NCBI GenBank assembly: GCA_023386645.1
Contig: JAEWJI010000053.1
Location: forward strand, 1 to 8,159
From: Pseudomonadota bacterium
GTDB lineage: Bacteria; Pseudomonadota; Alphaproteobacteria; Caulobacterales; Caulobacteraceae
DNA length: 8,159 nt
Direction: 5' to 3'
A program made the position numbers and the translations under genes. Of the stretch, positions 1 through 5,166 are shown piece by piece. A model generated the notes under the pieces. It did no database searches. It was not told the origin of the DNA and saw nothing but the letters and a program-made list of their open reading frames with translations. The stretch's first letter is position 1. Each line of letters begins with the position of its first letter.

Positions 1-18
1 GATCCACGGCCGGTGTCT

Positions 19-81
19 GGGGCTGGCCCCCTCCGTCTCGCCGGCGGGTCGCCGTCGATCCACCTCCCCCAATGGGGGAGG
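19..81. repeat. G+C-rich palindromic intergenic element (REP-like), possibly entering from beyond the left edge
   Basis: Three short inverted repeats lie in a row. GGGG (19-22) can pair with CCCC (27-30). CGCCGGCG (39-46) and CGCCGTCG (50-57) form a stem with one mismatch around a GGT loop. CCTCCCCC (63-70) and GGGGGAGG (74-81) form a perfect 8-bp stem around AAT, flanked by GATC at 57-60 and 85-88. The layout, a C-run plus CTCCGTCTCG, an inner hairpin, then CACCTCCCCC facing GGGGGAGGAT, resembles dispersed intergenic palindromes I recall from Caulobacter-type genomes. That identification is from memory. No T-run follows the stem on either strand, so it is not a classical intrinsic terminator, although it could protect or end the transcript of the minus-strand gene whose stop codon lies at 87-89. 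Confidence 0.5.
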
Positions 82-86
82 ATTGA

Positions 87-440
87 TCATGGGCGTGGCG
101 CTAGCTCTGCTCTCAACGAAGCGAGCACGCCTTCAAGGTTATCGAGCACGTCCCGGGCGGCCAGGCGATACACCCGGATGCCTCTCGCGTTGAGCCGAGC
201 CGTACGCGCTTGATCGTGTGATTGCTGATCAGGATGGTCATGACCCTCGCCATCGATCTCGATCGCGAGGCGCCGCGGGTCGCAGTAGAAGTCGAGGATG
301 TAGGGGCCGACAGGATGCTGGCGGCGACCACGGGCCCCTAGACGGGATCCACGGATCGCTTGCCACAGCAAGACCTCGGGCAAAGTCATCCGGCCTCGCA
401 GAGCGCGAGCGCGGCCGATGGTCTGGCGAGGCGCGTCCAT
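87..440 (-). CDS. DUF559 domain protein (Vsr-like endonuclease fold)
   Basis: This 117-residue protein matches the small DUF559 family, which is related to very-short-patch-repair (Vsr) and PD-(D/E)XK nucleases. Its cellular role is generally unknown. The N-terminus has the usual basic helix followed by LPEVLLWQAIRG (residues 20-31). The core carries GPYILDFYC (45-53, with D50), then LAIEIDGEGHD (58-68, with E61 and D63), and a helix-strand ending in ARGIRVYRLAARDVL (85-99). These acidic residues lie where the nuclease fold places its metal ligands, so the site looks intact. Length is typical for the stand-alone family. No strong Shine-Dalgarno precedes the ATG, but the N-terminal match supports this start. 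The gene follows a small membrane protein on the same strand after 50 bp. The stop codon touches the palindromic element. Family assignment is solid; nuclease activity is inferred. Confidence 0.85.
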   Translation of the reverse strand: MDAPRQTIGRARALRGRMTLPEVLLWQAIRGSRLGARGRRQHPVGPYILDFYCDPRRLAIEIDGEGHDHPDQQSHDQARTARLNARGIRVYRLAARDVLDNLEGVLASLRAELAPRP

Positions 441-490
441 TGATGGGACGCTATCGGGTCCAACCTTTCAACGCGAGTGTTGTCCGGAGC

Positions 491-685
491 CTAGCCGAAC
501 ACCGCTGGCCCAAAGACCACGGCGGCGGCGATGAGGGCGCCGATGGCGGTGGCGGCGACGCCGCCGGCGAAGGCCAGAGCGGTGCGGGCCTTGCGCTTGC
601 GCATGCCGCCGGTGCGGACTGAGCGGATGAGGACGAACGGCGACCGGTTGAAGGCTTCCGAACCGACGATGTTGTGCTGGGACAT
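491..685 (-). CDS. small single-helix membrane protein, hypothetical
   Basis: This 64-residue protein has a polar N-terminus (MSQHNIVGSEAFNRSPF), a strongly basic stretch around residues 24-34 (RTGGMRKRKAR), and one hydrophobic Ala/Gly/Val-rich segment at about 36-58. That layout suggests an inner-membrane protein with its basic N-terminal half in the cytoplasm (positive-inside rule). A GGGGAAG sequence (691-697 on the plus strand, read as complement) lies 5 bases or so before the ATG and supports the start. I do not recognise a family. It precedes the DUF559 gene on the same strand and could share its transcript, but nothing ties the two functionally. A 73-codon frame in another register covers the same DNA; its Arg/His-rich product looks like a shadow. 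The real gene is likely but not certain. Confidence 0.6.
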   Translation of the reverse strand: MSQHNIVGSEAFNRSPFVLIRSVRTGGMRKRKARTALAFAGGVAATAIGALIAAAVVFGPAVFG

Positions 686-795
686 TCACGCTTCCCCGAC
701 TGACGCGCCCCGACGCGGGCGTGTGGGAGGAAGCGCAGCGGTTGGGGCCTAACGATGGCGAACGGGGTTAGGGCGCGGTTTCGTGATCGCGACCG
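686..795. other. intergenic spacer with a weak hairpin
   Basis: This 110-bp spacer separates the start of the small membrane protein from the stop of the BA14K-like gene. It can hold the promoter for 491-685 and the end of the upstream transcript. The only structure I see is ACGCGCCC (703-710) facing GGGCGTGT (717-724), an 8-bp stem with one G-T pair around a 6-base loop. No T-run follows on either strand, so terminator status is unproven. I see no convincing -35/-10 pair. Confidence 0.3.
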
Positions 796-1266
796 TCAGC
801 CGCAGTAGACCAGCCGGCCGCTGTAGGCGCGGTAGTAGCCGCTGCGGGGATCGTAGGAACGGTAGCTGGCCTGGCACCAGTGGATGCGGCCGAGGTCGCG
901 GGCGCCCTGGCCATGGCTGGGGGAATAGCCGCCGCCCGGATAGACGAGATCGGGCCGGCCGTAGGCGCCGTAGTAGGCGTTTCCGCCCTGGGCGTAGGCG
1001 TTCCACTGGCGCGAGTGACGCCCGTAGCTGGAATGGCCGTGGCCGTAGCTCCGGTCGTGGCCGTGGTAGGCGGTGCGGAAGGGGCGCTGGTCCCGCCAGC
1101 GGGCGTCGCAGTCGGTTCGGCCCCGATCCCAGAAGGCGTCGCAGCGATAGTCGCCCGGCCGGTCGAACTGATGCCGGATGCTGTCGCCGTAGCGGACCTG
1201 CGCAGAGGCGGGGGCCGCGAGCGCCAGCAGGGGCGCGGCGATCAGGGCGAGGCCGAGGGCTTTCAT
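796..1266 (-). CDS. BA14K-like secreted protein, Tyr/His/Gly-rich
   Basis: This 156-residue protein has a signal peptide (MKALGLALIAAPLLALAAPASA) with a probable cut after ASA at residue 22. The C-terminus, IHWCQASYRSYDPRSGYY (128-145) followed by RAYSGRLVYC (146-155), matches the BA14K-like motif (WC.xRYRSYxPxxxxYxxYxGxRxxC). The family was named from an immunoreactive Brucella protein; its biochemical role is unclear, with reports of lectin-like behaviour. The mature part has four cysteines (42, 53, 131, 155), suggesting two disulfides in the periplasm or outside. Between them lies a low-complexity region (about 67-118) rich in His, Tyr and Gly (YHGHDRSYGHGHSSYGRH). An AGGAGGG ribosome site (1271-1277) precedes the ATG and overlaps the stop of the upstream lipoprotein gene, so the two are probably co-transcribed and translationally linked. 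Confidence 0.8.
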   Translation of the reverse strand: MKALGLALIAAPLLALAAPASAQVRYGDSIRHQFDRPGDYRCDAFWDRGRTDCDARWRDQRPFRTAYHGHDRSYGHGHSSYGRHSRQWNAYAQGGNAYYGAYGRPDLVYPGGGYSPSHGQGARDLGRIHWCQASYRSYDPRSGYYRAYSGRLVYCG

Positions 1267-1270
1267 CGCG

Positions 1271-1277
1271 TCCCTCC
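1271..1277 (-). promoter_or_regulatory. strong ribosome binding site overlapping the upstream stop codon
   Basis: Read on the minus strand, AGGAGGG lies 4 bases before the ATG of the BA14K-like gene. Its first base is the last base of the TAG that ends the lipoprotein gene. A ribosome finishing the first gene would be placed at the start of the second, which is the arrangement expected for coupled translation. Confidence 0.6.
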
Positions 1278-1789
1278 TACAGGACCACGTCGACGCGGCC
1301 GCTTCGGGTCACGACATGACGCATCAGGACGGTGCGGTCCGCGCCGTCGGCGGGGGCCACGGGCACGATCAGGAACCAGCCGCCGTCGGGCAGACCGGTG
1401 AAGCGGAAACGGCCGCCGTCGCAGGTCTCGGACCGGACATAGGAGCGGTAGTCGGCGTTGGGGTCCGCCACGGTCCGGGCGCGGACCACGGCCTCGGGAA
1501 TGGCCGCCCGGTCGGTCGAGCCATACAGGGTCGCGAACCGCGCGCGGGTGTAGGGGGTGTCGGGCGTAAGCGCGACCGAGCCGGTGCAGTCATAGGGCCG
1601 CCCGTCGCGTCGATAGTCGATCCGGCCATCGATGGAGGCCGAGCCGGCGCGGGACGACCAGCCGAAGTCCGCCGCGTTGAAGGCGGTCGAACGCGGCGCC
1701 GGCGGCGGGCCATAGGCCGTCGGGGCGGTGGCGCAGGCGGCGGCGCTCGCGCCCAGGACCGCGAGGGCGATCAGGGTCGGGGTGCGCAT
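1277..1789 (-). CDS. putative exported lipoprotein with a small beta-sandwich-like domain
   Basis: The frame is open far upstream, but the ATG at 1789 is the best start. It is preceded by AGGGAGG with a 7-base gap, and the protein then begins with a signal sequence, MRTPTLIALAVLGASAAAC. Cys19 could be a lipidation site, although the box (A-A-A-C) is weaker than the usual L-A-G/A-C, so a plain signal peptide is possible. The mature protein of about 150 residues has two further cysteines (68, 123) that may form a disulfide. The segment CDGGRFRFTGLPDGGWFLI (123-141), followed by VLMRHVVTRSGRVDVVL, resembles carboxypeptidase-regulatory-like (transthyretin-type) domains, where G-x-F-x-F-x-x-L-P-x-G is typical. 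I do not recognise a named family. It is the first gene of a probable two-gene operon with the BA14K-like protein; both products are exported. Confidence 0.7.
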   Translation of the reverse strand: MRTPTLIALAVLGASAAACATAPTAYGPPPAPRSTAFNAADFGWSSRAGSASIDGRIDYRRDGRPYDCTGSVALTPDTPYTRARFATLYGSTDRAAIPEAVVRARTVADPNADYRSYVRSETCDGGRFRFTGLPDGGWFLIVPVAPADGADRTVLMRHVVTRSGRVDVVL

Positions 1790-1943
1790 GGCGGATACCT
1801 CCCTAGGATTTCTCGATTGAGGGGATTTTCTCACGACGAAACGCCCCTGCAAAGGCCAAGGTTGCCGCCTGTTCCCCGGCGCGGCACAAGGCCGCCAACG
1901 ATCGCCTCCAGAAGCGACTGAAGCGGCCCGAGGAAAGCCAGGC
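1790..1943. promoter_or_regulatory. divergent intergenic region between the lipoprotein and ilvA
   Basis: This 154-bp spacer must carry the promoters of the minus-strand exported operon and the plus-strand ilvA unit. On the minus side AGGGAGG (1797-1803) is a clear ribosome site. On the plus side AGGAAAG (1931-1937) sits 6 bases before the ilvA ATG. An A+T-richer patch at about 1806-1842 is the likeliest core-promoter area. I cannot pick a convincing -35/-10 pair on either strand. I see no leader peptide rich in Ile, Val or Leu codons and no attenuator ahead of ilvA. Confidence 0.4.
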
Positions 1944-3146
1944 ATGACCGTCACATTCGCCGACATCCAGGCGGCCCAGGCGCGCATCGCGGGCCAGGTG
2001 GACCGCACCCCGGTGCGCCATTCGCGGCGGCTGTCGCAGCTGACCGGGGCCGAGGTCTGGGTCAAGTACGACAACCTGCACTTCACCGGCAGCTTCAAGG
2101 AGCGCGGGGCTCTGAACCGGCTGCTGCAGTTGAGCCCCGAGGAGCGTCGGCGCGGGGTGGTGGCGGCCAGCGCCGGAAACCACGCCCAGGCCCTGGCCTA
2201 TCATGGCGGGCGGCTGGGGATCCCGGTGACCATCGTGATGCCGGAGGGGACCCCCTTCGTGAAGGTGGACGGCACCCGGGCGCACGGGGCCAATGTGGTG
2301 ATTCATGGCCTGGACTTCTCCGGCTCGACCGAGGAGGCGCACCGCCTGAGGGACGAGAAGGGCTTCGTCTTCGTCTCGGCCTTCGACGACGTGGGCATCG
2401 TGACGGGTCAGGGGGTCTGCGCCATCGAGTTCCTGGAGGACGCGCCGGACCTGGACGCCCTGGTCATCCCCATCGGCGGGGGCGGGCTAATCGCCGGCTG
2501 CGCCATCGCGGCCAAGGCCATGAAGCCGGATATCCGCATCTTCGGCGTCGAGGCGGCCATGTATCCCTCGTTCAGCGCCAAGCGGGCGGGCCAGCCGCCG
2601 AAATGCGGGGGCCAGACCATAGCGGAGGGCATCGCCATCAAGGCGGCGGGCGACATCCCCTTCGCCCTGGCCGACCCCCTGATCGAGGAGGTGCTGGTCT
2701 GCGAGGAGGCGGATTTCGAGCGCGGCGTCTCCTTCCTGGCGACGCTGGAGAAGACGGTGGCGGAGGGGGCGGGGGCCGGCGGCCTGGCGGCGCTGCTGGC
2801 CTATCCCGACAAGTTCAAGGGTCTGAAGGTCGGGATCGAGCTGACGGGAGGGAACATCGACGCGCGGATGCTGGCGGTCGTGCTGAACCGCGAGATGGTC
2901 CGCGAGCGGCGGCTGATCGTGTACCGCATCCTGGGCGACGACCGGCCGGGCATGCTGTCGGCGATGGCGGCGGTGATCGGCGGCCGGGGCGGCAACATCA
3001 TCGACGTGGTCCACAACCGCCTGGCGCTGGACGTGCCGGCCAAGGGGGCGGAGTTCGACATCATGGTGGAAACCCGCGATAGCGCCCACGCCGACGAGAT
3101 CGGCCGGGCCCTGGAGGACAAGGGATATGCGCTTCGGATGGGCTAA
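1944..3146 (+). CDS. ilvA: threonine ammonia-lyase (threonine dehydratase) with C-terminal ACT domain
   Basis: This PLP enzyme deaminates L-threonine to 2-oxobutanoate and ammonia in the cytoplasm, the entry to isoleucine synthesis. The catalytic fold covers about residues 5-315. The PLP Schiff-base lysine is K52 in GSFKERGA (49-56). SAGNHAQ (76-82) binds the substrate carboxylate, the glycine loop GGGGL (178-182) holds the PLP phosphate, and TGGNID (301-306) closes the fold. A single ACT domain follows (about 324-398, RLIVYRILGDDRPGMLSAM onward). At 400 residues it matches the medium-length IlvA form rather than the roughly 510-residue E. coli IlvA with two ACT-like modules. An ACT domain suggests allosteric control by an amino acid, perhaps isoleucine or valine, but the ligand cannot be read here. 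A catabolic TdcB-like role is the alternative. Its last 20 bases overlap the next gene. Confidence 0.93.
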   Translation: MTVTFADIQAAQARIAGQVDRTPVRHSRRLSQLTGAEVWVKYDNLHFTGSFKERGALNRLLQLSPEERRRGVVAASAGNHAQALAYHGGRLGIPVTIVMPEGTPFVKVDGTRAHGANVVIHGLDFSGSTEEAHRLRDEKGFVFVSAFDDVGIVTGQGVCAIEFLEDAPDLDALVIPIGGGGLIAGCAIAAKAMKPDIRIFGVEAAMYPSFSAKRAGQPPKCGGQTIAEGIAIKAAGDIPFALADPLIEEVLVCEEADFERGVSFLATLEKTVAEGAGAGGLAALLAYPDKFKGLKVGIELTGGNIDARMLAVVLNREMVRERRLIVYRILGDDRPGMLSAMAAVIGGRGGNIIDVVHNRLALDVPAKGAEFDIMVETRDSAHADEIGRALEDKGYALRMG

Positions 3147-3654
3147 GGCGGCGTCGGTCGCCGCTCTCCTTATGTTGGCCGCCTGCGGGCGCGAGGGGGC
3201 GATGGGGCCCTCGAACGAGGAGCGGGCCCAGGCGGCCGCCTTCTTCATGGAGCAGAACGCCAAACAGGAGGGGGTGCAGACCCTGCCTAGCGGCCTGCAA
3301 TACAAGGTGGTGCAGTCGGGTCCGCCCGGCGGCGTCAGCCCGGACCGCAACGATCTGGTCAAGGTCGACTACGAAGGCGCGCTGACGGACGGCTCGGTGT
3401 TCGACAGCTCCTTCGGGCGCGGCGCCCCCTACGTCACCACGCCCGAGCAGGTGGTTCCCGGCTGGACCGAGGCCCTGCAGAGGATGAGGGTCGGGGACGA
3501 ATGGGTCCTCTATGTGCCGCCCCAGCTGGGCTACGGCGAGCGCGGCGGCCCGCCGAAAATTCCGCCCAACGCCGTGCTGGTGTTCCGCCTGAGGCTGCTG
3601 GACGTGGCCCCGGCGCCCGGAGGCGGGCGCGGGGTCGGGCTGGCGATGGGATAA
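3127..3654 (+). CDS. FKBP-type peptidyl-prolyl cis-trans isomerase, lipoprotein
   Basis: This 175-residue protein starts with a lipoprotein signal, and the lipobox LAAC places the lipidated cysteine at residue 20. It therefore probably acts as a membrane-anchored periplasmic folding helper. A short helical linker (about 28-50, NEERAQAAAFFMEQNAKQEG) leads to LPSGLQYKVV (53-62) and one FKBP domain (about 57-160). Key pocket residues are present: DYEG (81-84), VFD (91-93), VPGW (110-113), YVPPQLGYG (129-137) and IPPNAVLVFRLRLL (145-158). These correspond to Tyr26, Phe36-Asp37, Val55-Ile56-Trp59, Tyr82 and the IPP...LVF strand of human FKBP12, so isomerase activity is expected. The tail is Gly/Pro-rich. 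GGAGG (3113-3117), inside the end of ilvA, precedes the ATG by 9 bases, and the two genes overlap by 20 bases in different frames. No separate promoter room exists, so it is co-transcribed with ilvA. Confidence 0.92.
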   Translation: MRFGWAKAASVAALLMLAACGREGAMGPSNEERAQAAAFFMEQNAKQEGVQTLPSGLQYKVVQSGPPGGVSPDRNDLVKVDYEGALTDGSVFDSSFGRGAPYVTTPEQVVPGWTEALQRMRVGDEWVLYVPPQLGYGERGGPPKIPPNAVLVFRLRLLDVAPAPGGGRGVGLAMG

Positions 3655-3672
3655 GCCCTCACGCGAAGATCG

Positions 3673-4782
3673 TCAGGCCAAGGCCACGGCCCATTCGGCG
3701 AGGACGTCCGGGTCGGCTTCATGCGCCGCCGTGTCCCGGCTGAGGCGCTCCGGCGCCAGACGCCACAGGGCCCAGACGGCGGCGCCCCGGACGATGGGGG
3801 CGGGGTCCGACAGAAGGCGTTCGACCGGGTCGCTCAGGCCTGGGTCTCCGCTGTTCCCGGCGGCGTACAGCACGTTCCGCAGGAAGCGGTCGCGGCCGAT
3901 GCGCTTGACCGGGCTCTTGGCGAACAGGGTGCGGAAGGCGGTGTCGTCCAGCGCCAGCAGGTCGGCCAGCCGGGGAGAGACCAGGGGATCGCGGGCCTTC
4001 AACCGCGCCTCCCGCGCCTCTGCGGCGAACTTGTTCCAGGGGCAGACGGCCAGGCAGTCGTCGCAGCCGTAGATGCGCGAGCCGGTCGCCTGGCGGAACT
4101 CCAGCGGCCACGGCCCGGCGTGCTCGATGGTCAGGTAGGAAAGGCAGCGGCGGGCGTCGAGCTGGAAGGGGGCGGGGAAAGCCTGGGTCGGGCAGGCCGA
4201 CAGACAGGCGGTGCAGGAGCCGCAGTGGTCGGCCTCGGGCGGGTCCGGCTCGATCTCGGCGGCGGTCAGGATGACGCCGAGGAAGAGCCAGGCGCCGTGC
4301 TGGCGCGAGACCAGGTTGGTGTGCTTGCCCTGCCAGCCGAGGCCCGAGCGCTCGGCCAACGGCTTTTCCATCAGGGGGGCGGTGTCGACGAAGACCTTGA
4401 TGTCCTGGCCGGTGCGGGCCGCGATCTGGCCGGCCAGGGTCTTGAGCCGGCCCTTGATCAGCTCGTGGTAGTCGTCGCCCCGCGCATAGACCGACAGGTA
4501 GCCGGCCGAGGGGTCGGCGAGCTGGGGCAGGGGATCGTCGGCCGGGCCGTAATTCATGCCCAGCACGATGGCGGTGCGGGCCTCGGGCCACATGGCGGTC
4601 GGGTGGCTGCGGCGGGCGAGCGTCGTTTCCATCCAGCCCATGTCGCCGTGCCGCCCGGCCTCGACGAAGTGCGCCAGCCGCTCGCCGGCGCTCCACGGCT
4701 CCGAGGCGGACGCGAATCGACAGGCATCGAAGCCGAGGGCTGAGGCGCGCTCGCGGATGAAGGACTTGAGCCGGTCGGACAC
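3673..4782 (-). CDS. queG: epoxyqueuosine reductase QueG
   Basis: This enzyme carries out the last step of queuosine synthesis, reducing epoxyqueuosine to queuosine at the wobble base of tRNAs with GUN anticodons (Tyr, His, Asn, Asp). It uses cobalamin and two 4Fe-4S clusters in the cytoplasm. Eight cluster cysteines are visible: 187, 190, 193 and 197 in CGSCTACLSACP, C213 (RRCLSYLTIEH), and 240, 243 and 247 in CDDCLAVCPWNKF. The segment VFVDTAPLMEKPLAERSGLGW (130-150) carries the conserved catalytic Asp (D133), and GKHTNL follows. A short HEAT-like helical region occupies about 295-365 (RNVLYAAGNSGD, IVRGAAVWALWRL), used in the family for tRNA binding. Length is normal. The start is GTG with no clear Shine-Dalgarno; the next in-frame Met is residue 48 and would cut the domain. 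It converges with the FKBP gene with an 18-bp gap. Confidence 0.95.
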   Translation of the reverse strand: MSDRLKSFIRERASALGFDACRFASASEPWSAGERLAHFVEAGRHGDMGWMETTLARRSHPTAMWPEARTAIVLGMNYGPADDPLPQLADPSAGYLSVYARGDDYHELIKGRLKTLAGQIAARTGQDIKVFVDTAPLMEKPLAERSGLGWQGKHTNLVSRQHGAWLFLGVILTAAEIEPDPPEADHCGSCTACLSACPTQAFPAPFQLDARRCLSYLTIEHAGPWPLEFRQATGSRIYGCDDCLAVCPWNKFAAEAREARLKARDPLVSPRLADLLALDDTAFRTLFAKSPVKRIGRDRFLRNVLYAAGNSGDPGLSDPVERLLSDPAPIVRGAAVWALWRLAPERLSRDTAAHEADPDVLAEWAVALA

Positions 4783-4854
4783 GGGGCGTCTGTACCACGA
4801 GAGCGCGGCGGAAGTCCGGCCGCGGGCCCCACCGGGCTACTGGGTTCGGGCCGG

Positions 4855-4892
4855 AAACGACAAACGGCGCCGCATCATCGATGCGACGCCGT
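4855..4892 (-). terminator. Rho-independent terminator of tRNA-Leu
   Basis: On the minus strand ACGGCGTCGCAT pairs with ATGCGGCGCCGT over 12 positions, with one G-T pair, around the 5-base loop CGATG (stem-loop at 4864-4892). It is followed by TTTGTCGTT (4863-4855). The stem starts 9 bases past the encoded CCA of the tRNA and fits an intrinsic terminator for that transcript. It also separates tRNA transcription from queG, which lies downstream on the same strand. Confidence 0.85.
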
Positions 4893-4901
4893 CTGAGAAG
4901 A

Positions 4902-4988
<87 letters not shown>

Positions 4989-5035
4989 CCAGGCCGCCGC
5001 TGTCGAAACCGACGTGGCGTCCCGGAAGGCGCGGA

Positions 5036-5064
5036 CCCTTAAGGCAGGCGCCCCGGCCGGTCAA
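5036..5064 (-). promoter_or_regulatory. candidate promoter of tRNA-Leu
   Basis: On the minus strand TTGACC (5064-5059) matches the -35 consensus TTGACn. A 16-17 base spacer leads to TTAAGG/TAAGGG (5042-5036) at the -10 position. Initiation would fall about 40 bases before the tRNA 5' end. The -35 is good and the -10 is poor, as is common in G+C-rich alphaproteobacteria. Confidence 0.4.
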
Positions 5065-5085
5065 CACGGTTTTCGTCACCGCGCG

Positions 5086-5114
5086 TTGCCGCCCCTGACG
5101 GCATCGTCTAATCC
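5086..5114 (+). promoter_or_regulatory. candidate promoter of the NDUFA9-like gene
   Basis: TTGCCG (5086-5091), a 17-base spacer and TAATCC (5109-5114) fit a housekeeping promoter in alphaproteobacteria. It would start transcription near 5121. It lies back to back with the candidate tRNA-Leu promoter; the two -35 boxes are 21 bases apart. The call rests on consensus match and spacing only. Confidence 0.35.
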
Positions 5115-5117
5115 CGG

Positions 5118-5144
5118 CTCGCCGCCGCGTTCGAAGGCGGCGAG
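5118..5144. repeat. perfect 9-bp inverted repeat ahead of the NDUFA9-like start
   Basis: CTCGCCGCC (5118-5126) and GGCGGCGAG (5136-5144) are exact inverted complements around the loop GCGTTCGAA. The repeat ends 22 bases before the ATG at 5167. No T-run follows on the plus strand, and on the minus strand the bases after the stem are also not T-rich, so it is not a standard terminator. It could be a leader hairpin or a dimeric protein-binding site near the predicted transcription start. Confidence 0.5.
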
Positions 5145-5166
5145 ACTGCTCTTGCAAGGTGTGTGC

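Noticed and set aside
1316..1921. Long plus-strand open frame (201 codons) across the lipoprotein gene
   Set aside because: It is antisense to a gene with signal sequence and ribosome site; its product is a Gly/Arg/Ala-rich shadow typical of G+C-rich DNA.
1790..2098. Upstream extension of the lipoprotein frame by 103 codons
   Set aside because: It overlaps the ilvA coding start on the opposite strand and would bury the signal sequence; the ATG at 1789 has a good ribosome site.
2487..3362. 291-codon minus-strand frame antisense to ilvA and the FKBP gene
   Set aside because: It is a shadow frame; both sense genes have all catalytic motifs, and this product has none.
5014..5166. N-terminal extension of the NDUFA9-like protein by 51 codons
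   Set aside because: It would include the candidate promoter and the inverted repeat; the conserved Rossmann fold begins right after the ATG at 5167, which has a ribosome site.
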